Shown here: piece by piece, positions 28,782 to 38,409 of the stretch | How positions within the stretch are numbered: the first letter of the stretch is position 1 | Layout: the number at the start of each line of letters is the position of its first letter | Origin: Vagococcus bubulae | GTDB lineage: Bacteria > Bacillota > Bacilli > Lactobacillales > Vagococcaceae | Reading direction: 5' to 3' | Length of the DNA: 64,000 nucleotides | NCBI RefSeq assembly: GCF_003950315.1 | Contig: NZ_NGJT01000002.1 | Location: forward strand, 124,001 to 188,000 | Program-made: the position numbers and the translations under genes | The notes under the pieces: generated by a model | The model's input: the letters and a program-made list of their open reading frames with translations, nothing else | Told to the model about the DNA's origin: nothing | Databases searched by the model: none

Positions 28782-28970
28782 TTATTTTTTATAAGATAGA
28801 TGATGATGTTTTTGTTGTGAGCGACGATAGCTTTTTTCATCCCATAACATTAACCACAATAATACAAGTGGAGTCAAAATGATTAATGCAACATCGAGTC
28901 CCATGTTACCTAAAATGACACCAATAATTAAAACAATTAAGATTAGCGCATATCTTCTAATAGCAAACAT
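28782..28970 (-). CDS. 62-residue two-helix membrane protein under LexA control
   Basis: Small but well supported: GGAG 7 nt before ATG and a strong promoter upstream. Two hydrophobic helices (about 8-24, ALILIVLIIGVILGNM; and 28-44, ALIILTPLVLLWLMLW) are followed by a basic His/Lys/Arg-rich tail (SYRRSQQKHHHLSYKK). I do not recognise the family. Its promoter carries two LexA boxes and it lies next to lexA, as the division inhibitors YneA of Bacillus and SosA of Staphylococcus do; but it has no LysM domain and no similarity that I can see. An SOS-induced membrane effector is the best guess. Confidence 0.75.
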   Translation of the reverse strand: MFAIRRYALILIVLIIGVILGNMGLDVALIILTPLVLLWLMLWDEKSYRRSQQKHHHLSYKK

Positions 28971-28993
28971 AAAATCACTCCTTGAATTTTTAA

Positions 28994-29049
28994 CGAACGT
29001 GCGTTCTTATTTGTAGTTGTATTATACAAACATTTGTTCTCTTTGTAAA
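28994..29049 (-). promoter_or_regulatory. SOS promoter with two LexA boxes
   Basis: Minus strand: TTTACA (29044-29049), 17 bp, TATAAT (29021-29026). Box 1, AGAACAAATGTTTG (29027-29040), fills the spacer; box 2, AGAACGCACGTTCG (28994-29007), lies just after the -10. Both fit the Gram-positive LexA pattern GAAC-4-GTTY. The boxes are 33 bp apart, about three helical turns. Confidence 0.85.
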
Positions 29050-29081
29050 GAAAAAAATAAAGCATAACATCATGCTTTATT
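29050..29081 (-). terminator. Terminator of lexA
   Basis: AATAAAGCAT pairs with ATGCTTTATT (29057-29066 with 29072-29081), T-run on the minus strand, overlapping the lexA stop. It separates lexA from the small SOS gene, which therefore uses its own promoter. Confidence 0.88.
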
Positions 29082-29700
29082 AAATATGATTTCTATAAAG
29101 TCCAACAACTATACCTAAGATAGAAACATTACTTAGTATAATTGGTTCCATTGTATCATTTTCTGGTTGTAATCTGATGTGATTATTTTCTTTAAAAAAC
29201 CTTTTACAGGTTGCTTCATTGTCATCAGTCATCGCTATAACCACTTCACCATTAATAGCAGAAGATTGTTTTTTTACAATGACATGATCTCCATCAAATA
29301 TTCCAGCATTTATCATACTGTCACCTCGAATGGTTAACATGAATAAGCTATTTTCTTCATATTTTAAATCAGGAGGCAAAGGGAAAAAATCCGATGCTTC
29401 TTCTACAGCTAAGATTGGTTCCCCGGCTGTTACAACACCTAACATTGGTATAAAAGGAGATGTAACGCCTATCATTTTTAACCCCTCACTTGTTAATTCA
29501 ATTGCTCTAGGTTTGGTTGGATCTCGTGTGATGAGTCCTTTTTTCTCCAAACGTGATAAATGACCATGAACGGTTGAGGTTGATGAAAGGTTGACAGCTG
29601 TTCCGATTTCTCTCACAGTTGGAGGATACCCTTTTTTTTCAACTTGTTCATGAATGTATTTTAAAACGTCTAATTGTCTAGAAGAACGTTTAGTTGACAT
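29080..29700 (-). CDS. lexA: LexA, SOS repressor
   Basis: 206 residues. N-terminal winged helix ([45 protein letters not shown]), cleavage site Ala-Gly in VVTAGEP, and the Ser-Lys dyad (Ser in [10 protein letters not shown], Lys in [16 protein letters not shown] context). RecA filaments trigger self-cleavage. Its own promoter carries a LexA box, so it is autoregulated. Divergent from ynzC and upstream of tkt, as in B. subtilis. Confidence 0.97.
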   Translation of the reverse strand: MSTKRSSRQLDVLKYIHEQVEKKGYPPTVREIGTAVNLSSTSTVHGHLSRLEKKGLITRDPTKPRAIELTSEGLKMIGVTSPFIPMLGVVTAGEPILAVEEASDFFPLPPDLKYEENSLFMLTIRGDSMINAGIFDGDHVIVKKQSSAINGEVVIAMTDDNEATCKRFFKENNHIRLQPENDTMEPIILSNVSILGIVVGLYRNHI

Positions 29701-29726
29701 AATGATACCTCATTTCCTTTTTTTTG

Positions 29727-29787
29727 AGTGTACCATAAATTTTTATTAAAATCAAACGCATGTTCGTACTTTTAGATGATATATAAT
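29727..29787. promoter_or_regulatory. Divergent lexA/ynzC promoters sharing one LexA box
   Basis: lexA (minus): TTGATT (29750-29755), 17 bp, TACACT (29727-29732). LexA box CGAACATGCGTTT on the minus strand (29754-29766) overlaps that -35. On the plus strand TATAAT (29782-29787) with a weak -35 falling inside the same box serves ynzC. One LexA dimer could repress both. Confidence 0.8.
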
Positions 29788-29845
29788 TGTTTTTTTATCT
29801 TTTTTAAGCTACTATTTAGTTAGAACTTTAAGGAGGTTATTACTT

Positions 29846-30088
29846 ATGTTAAGCGAAAAAAAATTAGCAAGAATTAATGAATTAGCAAACAAAGCAAAAA
29901 CAGAAGAAGGACTAACTGATGTTGAGAAAAAAGAACAACAATTATTAAGAGAAGAATATTTAGATAGTTTTAGAAAAGGCATGAGAAATCATATTGAAGG
30001 AATGAAAGTTGTGGATGAAGAAGGCACAGACGTTACTCCTGAAAAATTAAAACAAATTCAAAAAGAAAAAGGATTACATGATAGATAA
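29846..30088 (+). CDS. ynzC: DUF896/YnzC-family protein
   Basis: 80 residues, charged and helical. Family pattern: [38 protein letters not shown]. Function unknown; in B. subtilis ynzC is in the LexA-controlled yneA operon beside lexA and tkt, and that order is kept here without yneA and yneB. AGGAGG precedes the ATG. Confidence 0.92.
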   Translation: MLSEKKLARINELANKAKTEEGLTDVEKKEQQLLREEYLDSFRKGMRNHIEGMKVVDEEGTDVTPEKLKQIQKEKGLHDR

Positions 30089-30117
30089 AATTTCATTTGT
30101 TATTTCTATAAAAACGC

Positions 30118-30146
30118 TTGTAAAAAAATATTATTAGATGTAAAAT
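30118..30146 (+). promoter_or_regulatory. tkt promoter
   Basis: TTGTAA (30118-30123), 17 bp, TAAAAT (30141-30146), about 40 bp before the transketolase start. Confidence 0.65.
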
Positions 30147-30185
30147 GTAATAAAGGTAAAAAAAACCTAAATAGGAGGGCGTTAT

Positions 30186-32186
30186 ATGTTATTTGATCAA
30201 ACTGATCAGTTAGGTGTGAATACAATTCGTACACTTAGTTTAGACATGATTCAACAAGCAAATTCAGGACATCCAGGATTACCAATGGGGGCAGCTCCAA
30301 TGGCGTACACTCTTTGGACAAAATTCTTAAAGGTGAATCCAAAGACGTCAAGACAATGGGCAGACCGTGACCGTTTTGTGTTATCAGCAGGACATGGTTC
30401 AGCAATGCTTTATAGTTTGCTACATTTATCTGGATATAACTTACCAATGGAAGAGTTAAAAAATTTCCGTCAATGGGATAGTTTAACACCAGGACACCCA
30501 GAAGTTCATCATACAGATGGGGTAGAAGCAACAACTGGTCCACTAGGTCAAGGGATTGCGATGAGTGTTGGATTTGCGATGGCAGAAGCGCACTTAGCTG
30601 CAACATATAACAAAGACAAATTTAATATTGTTGATCACTATACTTACTCAATTTGTGGTGATGGTGATTTAATGGAAGGTATTTCACAAGAGGCGATTAG
30701 TTTAGCTGGTCATTTAAAACTTGGTAAATTAATTGTTTTATATGATTCAAATGATATTTCTTTAGATGGACCATTAGATAAGTCGTTTACTGAAAATGTA
30801 AAAGGTCGTGTTGAATCATCAGGATGGCAACATATTTTAGTAAAAGATGGCAATGATTTAGAAGAAATTGCGAACGCTATCGAAGCAGCACAAAAAGAAA
30901 CAACAAAACCAACTATGATTGAAGTGAAAACGGTGATTGGTTTTGGTGCTGAAAATGAAGGCACAAATAAAGTTCATGGTGCGCCACTTGGTGCTGAGGG
31001 CGTAGCATTTGCTAAAAAATCTTATGGTTGGGATTACCCAGCATTTACTGTACCAGAAGAAGTGGCAACACGCTTCCACGCTGATATGGTAGAAAAAGGT
31101 GAAAAAGAAGAAGAAGCATGGCAAAAACTTTTTGCTGACTATAAAGTAGCTTATCCAGAGTTAGCTAAACAATTTGAAGAAGCCTTTAAAGGGGACGTAA
31201 CGATTGATTTAGAATCAGTATTACCAACTTATGAAGTAGGCGAAAGTTCTGCAAGTCGTGTGACAAGTAAAGAAGCTATTCAAGTATTATCTAAAGAAAT
31301 CCCATCATTCTGGGGAGGATCTGCCGATTTATCATCATCAAATAATACAATGGTGGCAGCTGAAAAAGATTTTGAACCAGGACAATATGAAGGCCGTAAT
31401 ATTTGGTTTGGTGTTCGTGAATTTGGCATGGCAGCAGCAATGAATGGTATTGCTTTACATGGTGGAACACGTGTTTACGGGGGAACATTCTTTGTATTCG
31501 TTGATTACTTACGTCCAGCATTACGTTTATCAGCGATTCAAAAAGCGCCAGTGACATTTGTGTTAACACATGACTCGATTGCGGTTGGTGAAGATGGTCC
31601 AACCCATGAACCAATCGAACAATTATCAAGTCTACGTGGTATGCCGAATGTGAACTTAATTCGTCCAGCTGATGGAAATGAAGTATCAGCAGCTTGGAAA
31701 TTAGCAGCTACTTCAACAGAAACACCAACAGTCTTAGCTTTATCTAGACAAAACTTACCAGTTCTTGAAGGAACAAAAGAAAAAGCATATGATGGTGTAG
31801 CACGCGGAGCATATGTTTTATCACCATCAAAACGTGACACACCAGATGGTATCTTAATTGCAACTGGTTCAGAAGTGAAATTAGCGATGGATGCACAAAA
31901 AGCCTTGTATGAAAAAGAGGGCGTGGATGTATCAGTTGTTTCAATGCCATCGACTACTTTATTTGACGCTCAAGATGCAGCTTATAAAGAAAGTGTTTTA
32001 CCATCATCTGTGAGCAAACGTGTGTCAATCGAAATGGGAACAACATTTGGATGGGGCCGTTACGTTGGTTTATCTGGTAAATCAGTTGGTATTGATAAAT
32101 TTGGCGCGAGTGCACCAGGAAATAAAGTGATTGAAGAATATGGATTTACAGTAGAAAATGTTGTAGAAACATTTAATTCTCTATAA
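30186..32186 (+). CDS. tkt: Transketolase
   Basis: 666 residues, normal length. Thiamine diphosphate motif GDGDLMEGISQEAIS, N-terminal QANSGHPGLPMG, phosphate-binding HDSIAVGEDGPTHEPIEQL, and C-terminal SIEMGTTFGW. It moves two-carbon units between ketose and aldose phosphates in the pentose phosphate pathway. GGAGGG precedes the ATG. Confidence 0.97.
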   Translation: MLFDQTDQLGVNTIRTLSLDMIQQANSGHPGLPMGAAPMAYTLWTKFLKVNPKTSRQWADRDRFVLSAGHGSAMLYSLLHLSGYNLPMEELKNFRQWDSLTPGHPEVHHTDGVEATTGPLGQGIAMSVGFAMAEAHLAATYNKDKFNIVDHYTYSICGDGDLMEGISQEAISLAGHLKLGKLIVLYDSNDISLDGPLDKSFTENVKGRVESSGWQHILVKDGNDLEEIANAIEAAQKETTKPTMIEVKTVIGFGAENEGTNKVHGAPLGAEGVAFAKKSYGWDYPAFTVPEEVATRFHADMVEKGEKEEEAWQKLFADYKVAYPELAKQFEEAFKGDVTIDLESVLPTYEVGESSASRVTSKEAIQVLSKEIPSFWGGSADLSSSNNTMVAAEKDFEPGQYEGRNIWFGVREFGMAAAMNGIALHGGTRVYGGTFFVFVDYLRPALRLSAIQKAPVTFVLTHDSIAVGEDGPTHEPIEQLSSLRGMPNVNLIRPADGNEVSAAWKLAATSTETPTVLALSRQNLPVLEGTKEKAYDGVARGAYVLSPSKRDTPDGILIATGSEVKLAMDAQKALYEKEGVDVSVVSMPSTTLFDAQDAAYKESVLPSSVSKRVSIEMGTTFGWGRYVGLSGKSVGIDKFGASAPGNKVIEEYGFTVENVVETFNSL

Positions 32187-32194
32187 TATAAATA

Positions 32195-32231
32195 AAATCC
32201 CAACAATTTTTATGATTGTTGGGGTTTTTTT
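32195..32231 (+). terminator. Terminator of tkt
   Basis: AAATCCCAACAAT pairs with ATTGTTGGGGTTT (one G-U) around a short loop, then a T-run. Confidence 0.9.
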
Positions 32232-32303
32232 GTATTAAAATCTGTTTAATAAATGATGGTATTATTAATATCTAATGTTGTATAATTGGTGTATTACAAC
32301 AAA

Positions 32304-32390
32304 TAAAAAAAGCGCCGAAACAGCGCCACAAAAGTTGATTACGGACTAAGCCTTATTTTAACTCGCTATGTTGTGTTGAATGCTACCAAC
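32304..32390 (-). ncRNA. tracrRNA of the type II-A system
   Basis: Minus strand. The 5' anti-repeat (32365-32389) is complementary to the array repeat over 25 nt with two mismatches. It is followed by AGTTAAAATAAGGC, the nexus TTAGTCCGTAATCAAC, and a last hairpin GGCGCTGTTTCGGCGC ending in seven T, which is the terminator. The order and sequence match S. pyogenes tracrRNA. It lies antisense just upstream of cas9. Confidence 0.95.
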
Positions 32391-32404
32391 AAATTTATTA
32401 TAAG
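32376..32404 (+). promoter_or_regulatory. Candidate cas operon promoter
   Basis: Plus strand TTGAAT (32376-32381), 17 bp, TATAAG (32399-32404). The -35 lies inside the tracrRNA anti-repeat and the -10 overlaps the tracrRNA -10 on the other strand (shared TTATAA at 32398-32403). An alternative -10 TATAAT at 32281-32286 has no good -35. Confidence 0.55.
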
Positions 32405-32425
32405 GTGTTTTAAATGGAAAATCAA
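32397..32425 (-). promoter_or_regulatory. tracrRNA promoter
   Basis: TTGATT (32420-32425), exactly 17 bp, perfect TATAAT (32397-32402) on the minus strand; the start would fall at about 32390, directly before the anti-repeat. Confidence 0.85.
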
Positions 32426-32450
32426 TAGGGGATTGGGAGGAGATTAATTA

Positions 32451-35400
32451 ATGAAGGAGTATTCTATTGGATTAGATATAGGAAGTAACAGTGTAGGGTG
32501 GAGTGTTATTGGTAATAATAATGATCTAATAAAAAAGAAAATGCAAATAAAAGGCAATAGTAATAAAAGATATATTAAAAAAAACGTTTGGGGAGTTCGT
32601 TTATTTGAAGAAGGACACACCGCTGAGGATACTCGGATAAAAAGAGTTACTCGAAGACGATATATAAGAAGAAACAATAGGTTATCTTATTTAAGAGAGA
32701 TATTTTTCGATCCTATGTCCCAAGTGGATACTCTCTTTTTTAATCGATTAGGGGAAACTTTTCTAAAAGTGGAAGATAAGACTTATCAACAGTATCCAAT
32801 TTTTGGATTAGAAGAATTAGATAAAGATTATTATAAAAAGTACCCTACAATTTATCATTTGAGAAAAGCGTTAGCCGATTCAACTGAAAAAGCTGATTTA
32901 CGTTTAGTTTATTTAGCTTGTGCACATATTATAAAATATAGAGGTCATTTTTTAATTGAAGGTAGTTTTTCGACACAAAATGTTTCAGTAGATGATAGTT
33001 TTAGAAAATTTATTGACACTTATAATCAAAGTGAATTTGTTAATGATGACAATAATTTGATGTTGAATAATGAGATTGAAATCAATCAAATCATCAATCA
33101 ACACGAATCTAGAAGTAAAAAAGCTGAATTACTCTTGAACTGTTATCCAAATGAAAAATCAAACTCTTTATTTGGACAGTTAGTTAAAATGATTGTGGGA
33201 AATCAAGGTAATTTTACTAAGATATTTAATCTTGAAGAAGCAATAAAATTGCAATTTTCTAAAGAAGAATACGTTCAAGAATTAGAAACGTTATTGGAAC
33301 TGGTTGGAGATGATTATGCGGATTTATTTGAGGCGGCACAAAATGTGTATGAGTCAATCGAATTATCAAACATACTCTCTGATACAGATGAAGCGAGTAA
33401 CGCTAAATTATCAGCTAGTATGATTAATAGATATGAAAATCATAAAAGCGATTTAAAAAAATTGAAACAATATGTGAAACAAACTATACCCAATCAATAC
33501 AATGAAATATTTAAAGATGAGTCTAAGAATGGTTATGCAGGTTACATTGATAATGGAGTAAGTGAAGAAGACTTCTATAAATATATGAAAAAAATATTAG
33601 CTAGTACAGATAATGCTGAAGAATTTTTAAAAGAGATAGAAAATGAGACGTTTTTAAGAAAACAACGTACTTATGATAATGGAGTTATTCCACATCAAAT
33701 TCATTTGGAAGAATTACACGCTATTTTAAAAAATCAAGGGGAGCATTATCCATTTTTAAAAGAAAATAAAGAAAAAATTGAACAGATTTTAACATTTAGA
33801 ATTCCTTATTATGTTGGTCCACTTGCTAGTGGAAATAGTCGATTTTCATGGATTGTGAGAAAAGAGGAAGGAAGTATCACACCGTGGAATATGGAAGAAA
33901 AAGTTGATTTGCCAAAATCAGCTACTAATTTTATTGAAAAAATGACTAATTATGATATTTATTTACCGAATGAAAAAGTACTACCTAAAAATAGCCTGAT
34001 TTATCAAAAATATATGGTGTTTAATGAGTTGACAAAAGTAAAATATAAGAATGAACGAAATCAACTAATTAATTTTTCTAGTGAAGAAAAAATAGCTATA
34101 TTTGAAGATTTATTCAAAGGACAGAGAAAAGTCACTAAGAAAGATATAATTCATTATTTAGAAAATCGATATTTAATTACAACTACAGCAGTTGAAGGGA
34201 TAGAAGAATCTTTTAATTCAACTCTTAGTACTTATCATGATTTATTAAAGCAAGGGATACCAAAAGAATTTTTAGATGATACGTCGAATGAAGAAATAAT
34301 TGAAGATATTATTAAAACTCTGACTATTTTTGAAGATAAGGAAATGATTAGAGAACAACTCTTACAATATGAAGATATATTATCTCACAAAACGTTAAAG
34401 AATTTAGAAAGACGACACTATACTGGATGGGGAAGATTATCTAAAAAATTATTGGTCGGTATTAAAAGATAAGGAAAGTAAAAAGACAATTCTTGATTTT
34501 TTAATTAATGACGATAGCTTTCCACATAATAGTAATCGTAATTTTATGCAGTTGATTAATGATCCATTATTGTCGTTTAAAGATACTATTTCAGAGGAAC
34601 AACGTGAAATGGAATTTGGTAGTCAAGAAGATTTAGTGAATAGTCTACCTGGAAGTCCAGCGTTAAAAAAAGGAATATTACAAAGTTTAAATATTGTTGA
34701 TGAATTAGTATCCATTATGGGAACACCACCTAAAAATATAATAGTTGAGATGGCTCGAGAAAATCAGCGAACTAATCGAAGTAGTACAAGATTATCTCAA
34801 ATTGAAAATAGTTTAAAAGAATTAGATAGTGAGCTATTAAAGAAAGAATTACCATCGAATGAAGCACTAAAAAGTAATCGACTATTATTGTATTATTTAC
34901 AAAATGGTATTGATTTATATACAGGAAAACCATTAGACATTGAAAAACTATCTTATTATGACATCGATCATATTATTCCTCAGAGTTATATAACGGATAA
35001 TTCGTTAGATAACTTAGTATTGGTTTCATCAAAAGAAAATCGTGGAAAAAAAGATGATGTACCTAGTGAAGATGTTGTTAAACGAAATAAAGCATATTGG
35101 CAAAAATTATTAAAATGTGGCGCTATGTCAAAACGAAAATTTGATAATCTGACTAAAATAGAAAGAGGAGGATTAACTGAAGCTGATAAAGCTGGATTTA
35201 TTCATCGACAATTAGTTGAGACAAGACAAATTACTAAACATGTTGCTCGATTATTAGATGAGAAATTCAATATAGAAAAAGATGAAAAAGGAAATATTAA
35301 ACGATCAGTGAATATCTTAACACTAAAATCGTCATTAACGAGTCAGTTTAGAAAGATGTTTAATCTTTATAAATTGCGAGATTTAAATGACTATCATCAT

Positions 35401-36456
35401 GCTCATGATGCGTATTTAAATGCGGTGGTAGGAACAACATTACTAAAGGTTTATCCCAATTTACGTGGAGAATTTGTTTATGGTGAATTTTCAAAGCAAG
35501 GATTAAAAAAACGATTGTCTGCAACGGATAAATTAAATATGTATACAAATATCATGAAATTTTTTGAAGCAAAAAAACCAGTAGTTGATGATAATGGTGA
35601 GATAGTTTGGTCGAGTAAAGATATTTCAACAGTAAAAAAAGTATTAGAATATAAACAAATGAATATTGTTAAAAAAGTGGAACAACAAAAAGGTCGCTTT
35701 TATAAAGAAACGATACATCCGCACAGCAATTCTAACAAATTAATACCAATTAAAAATAATTTAGAGACTAAAAAATATGGTGGCTATAAAGAACCTATGA
35801 TTTCAATCAGTGTTTTTATTCGTCATAAAAAAGGAAAAAAACAAGTATTGACAAACGAAGTAGTGGGTATACCGTTAATCAAGTTATCAGATTACCAGAA
35901 AAACAGAGAAGATTACTTGCTAAAAATGGGATATATTGAGCCTATCATCTTATTAGAACTTTCAAAATATAGTTTGTTTGAAACAAAAACTGGTAAGCGA
36001 CGTATGCTAGCCAGTGCAACGGAACTACAAAAAGGGAACCAACTAGTTTTACCAAATTATTTAGTAGAACTACTACATCATTCTCAAAAAGCAATAGATG
36101 GGAATAAAGAAAGTTTTGAGTATATCATTAAAAACAGGGGAAAATATGATGAATTGATGGACCTGATTAATAGATATTCCGAACTATGTGTGGGAGCAGA
36201 TTCTAATTTAAATAAAATTAATAAGTTATATGAAGAGAATAAAGAGATGGATATGTTAAAATTAGCATCGTCAACTGTTAATCTATTAAAATTCATTCGA
36301 TTTGGAGTAGCGATGGATTTTGACTATTTTGGAACAAAGATAGCTAGATATAGATATACGCGAACTTCAGATATCCAAGAATTATTTGAGAGTACACTCA
36401 TTTACCAATCAATTACAGGTTTATATGAAACACGCATAGACTTGGGGAGTTTATAA
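32451..36456 (+). pseudogene. cas9: cas9 (type II-A effector nuclease) interrupted by a one-base frameshift
   Basis: The ATG follows GGGAGGAG. Frame 1 runs to a TAA at 34470-34472 (673 residues: RuvC-I with catalytic Asp9 in GLDIGSNSVGW, bridge helix, REC lobe). The other part continues in the next frame to 36456. Removing one A from the AAAA at 34464-34467 joins GWGRLSKKLLVGI to KDKESKKTILDF exactly as in other Cas9s, giving 1,334 residues. In that numbering RuvC-II Glu766 (VEMARENQ), HNH His840 (YDIDHIIPQS), and RuvC-III His983/Asp986 (YHHAHDAY) are all present, and the PAM-contact Arg pair (R1299/R1301, ARYRYTRT) is kept. No ribosome site precedes the first ATG of the second part (34546). 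So there is either a real inactivating mutation or a sequencing error. Confidence 0.93.
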
Positions 36457-37322
36457 TGGGCTGGCGAGTTGTAGTTATTAATACACATTCTAAAATCAGT
36501 TATAAAAATAATCATTTGATTTATCGTTCTCCAAAACAAAGCGAGATGATTCATCTATCTGAAATAGATATTCTTTTGTTAGAAACAACTGATATCACTT
36601 TGACAACTATGTTGCTTAAACGATTGGTGGATGAAAATATTTTGATATTGTTCTGTGATGATCATCGCTTACCAATTGGAAAACTACTTCCTTTTTATGG
36701 TAAACATGATAGTAGTTTACAAATATCTAAACAAATTAACTGGATTGAAGAAATAAAAATCGATGTATGGACAAGTATTATTTCACAGAAAATTTTGAAT
36801 CAGAGTGCTTTTTTGAAGTATCATAGTTATTATGATAAATCTGATTCTATTCTGTATCTACATGATGAGTTACTCCCTCATGATCCATCAAATCGAGAAG
36901 GCCATGCTGCAAGAATTTACTTTAATACATTATTTGGTAATGATTTTTCTAGAAATGATGATTCTGATATAAATAGTGGTTTAAATTATGGTTACACTTT
37001 GCTTATGAGTATGTTTGCTAGAGAGATTGTAAAAAATGGTTGTATGACACAATTAGGATTGAAACATAGTAATCAGTTTAACAGCTATAATTTAGCTAGT
37101 GATATCATGGAACCTTTTCGTTGTCTTATAGATGAGTTAGTCTATGAACATCAAGAAGAGGAATTTATAAGAATTAAGAGACATTTATTTGAATTATTTA
37201 GTAATACATATAAATTTAATGGTAAAAACATGTATCTTACTAATATCGTCAGTGATTATACTAAAAAAATAATCAAAAAATTAAATGGAGAAGTGGAAGG
37301 TATTCCTAGCTTTAGGATATGA
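36456..37322 (+). CDS. cas1: Cas1 integrase, type II
   Basis: 288 residues. Metal-binding residues lie in [11 protein letters not shown] (Glu) and [22 protein letters not shown] (His and Asp/Glu). With Cas2 it forms the spacer-integrating complex. Its ATG overlaps the cas9 stop (TAATG), so it depends on cas9 readthrough transcription but not on the cas9 frame. Confidence 0.96.
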   Translation: MGWRVVVINTHSKISYKNNHLIYRSPKQSEMIHLSEIDILLLETTDITLTTMLLKRLVDENILILFCDDHRLPIGKLLPFYGKHDSSLQISKQINWIEEIKIDVWTSIISQKILNQSAFLKYHSYYDKSDSILYLHDELLPHDPSNREGHAARIYFNTLFGNDFSRNDDSDINSGLNYGYTLLMSMFAREIVKNGCMTQLGLKHSNQFNSYNLASDIMEPFRCLIDELVYEHQEEEFIRIKRHLFELFSNTYKFNGKNMYLTNIVSDYTKKIIKKLNGEVEGIPSFRI

Positions 37323-37654
37323 GTTATAGATATATGAGAATGTTAGTAATGTTTGATTTACCAACAGAAACGGCAGACAATCGTAAAGCTTATCGTAAAT
37401 TTAGAAAGTTCTTGATTAATGAAGGATTCTTAATGCATCAATTTTCTATATACAGTAAAATCTTACTTAATGATACCGCATCAAAAGCAATGATATCAAG
37501 ATTACAAAAAAATAATCCAGAGAGTGGAATTGTAACAGTGTTGACTATAACGGAAAAACAATTTTCTCGTATGATTTTTTTGTCTGGTGAAAATGACATG
37601 AGTGTAAGTAATACAGATAGTCGAGTGGTATTTTTAGGAGAAGACTATGATTAG
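37319..37654 (+). CDS. cas2: Cas2
   Basis: 111 residues, ferredoxin-like fold: [27 protein letters not shown] with the family Asp. Structural partner of Cas1 in spacer acquisition. Overlaps cas1 by four bases (ATGA). Confidence 0.95.
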   Translation: MSYRYMRMLVMFDLPTETADNRKAYRKFRKFLINEGFLMHQFSIYSKILLNDTASKAMISRLQKNNPESGIVTVLTITEKQFSRMIFLSGENDMSVSNTDSRVVFLGEDYD

Positions 37655-38312
37655 TATGAATTTGTCTATTTTAGATGCTCCAATAAAGATTAATGGAGTA
37701 GTATACTTGGTTATAAAAGACCAAGCATATTATGCAGAAATAGTTAAAGAAATGTATAGGTTTGATTTAGCTACTAAATTAACATTGTTTGATTCTAAGT
37801 TTAAAACGTTGAAAGAGAGTGAATTATTGGTTATTACCGATATTTTAGGGTTTGATATCAATTCGTCCTCTATAATAAAATTAATATACTCTGATTTGGA
37901 AGCGCAACTTAATATAGATGTTGAAGCTAAGACAAAAGTAGAATATCATATTAATCAAATAACTAATCTTATAAGTCAGGAAGTTTTAGAACATGATCTG
38001 AGTCTCACTATGGATGAGATTACTATCCAAGAACTATTTAAATCTTTAGGAATAAAAGTACAAGTAAATCATGAGTCTATATTTTTTAAAATGATGGAGA
38101 TTATTGAAGTATATAAATATTTAACTAAGAAAAAATGTCTAATATTTGTTAACGTTAGCTCATACTTATCTACTGAAGAACTACTTTCTATAAATGAATA
38201 TATTCATTTATCTCAAGTTGATGTTTTGTTTTTAGAACGACATGAAATGATAGGAATTACAAATTATATTTTAGATGATGATTTCTATTTTTATAAAGAG
38301 AATGTGGTATAA
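37647..38312 (+). CDS. csn2: Csn2 adaptation protein
   Basis: 221 residues, the short Csn2 class. N-terminus [18 protein letters not shown], then a long helical segment and [23 protein letters not shown]. Csn2 forms tetrameric rings that slide on DNA ends during spacer acquisition and defines subtype II-A. Overlaps cas2 by 8 bp; the leader and array follow directly. Confidence 0.93.
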   Translation: MISMNLSILDAPIKINGVVYLVIKDQAYYAEIVKEMYRFDLATKLTLFDSKFKTLKESELLVITDILGFDINSSSIIKLIYSDLEAQLNIDVEAKTKVEYHINQITNLISQEVLEHDLSLTMDEITIQELFKSLGIKVQVNHESIFFKMMEIIEVYKYLTKKKCLIFVNVSSYLSTEELLSINEYIHLSQVDVLFLERHEMIGITNYILDDDFYFYKENVV

Positions 38313-38409
38313 TTATACAAAATATAGTTCTTTGAAAAATAAAAAGCATTCAGAGCAGATACTTTGCTATGAGTATGTATAGCGCGATTACGAAATCTTT
38401 TGTTACGAG
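38313..38409 (+). promoter_or_regulatory. CRISPR leader
   Basis: 97 AT-rich bases between csn2 and the first repeat. The last bases, TTACGAG, resemble the leader-anchoring ends of type II-A loci (CTACGAG in S. pyogenes), the site where Cas1-Cas2 inserts new spacers. A pre-crRNA promoter is expected here but I could not fix its -10 with confidence. Confidence 0.75.

Noticed and set aside
32281..32286. TATAAT as the main cas promoter
   Set aside because: The -10 is perfect but the six bases at the expected -35 (GGTATT) are poor; kept only as an alternative.
34462..34472. Programmed frameshifting as an explanation for the cas9 break
   Set aside because: The site (ATT AAA AGA TAA) has no slippery heptamer, and tRNA-Arg on AGA cannot re-pair in the +1 frame; no pseudoknot is evident.
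34546..36456. Second cas9 part as an independent split-Cas9 gene
   Set aside because: No ribosome binding site lies before ATG 34546, and that ATG is about 24 codons past the join, so conserved sequence before it would be lost.
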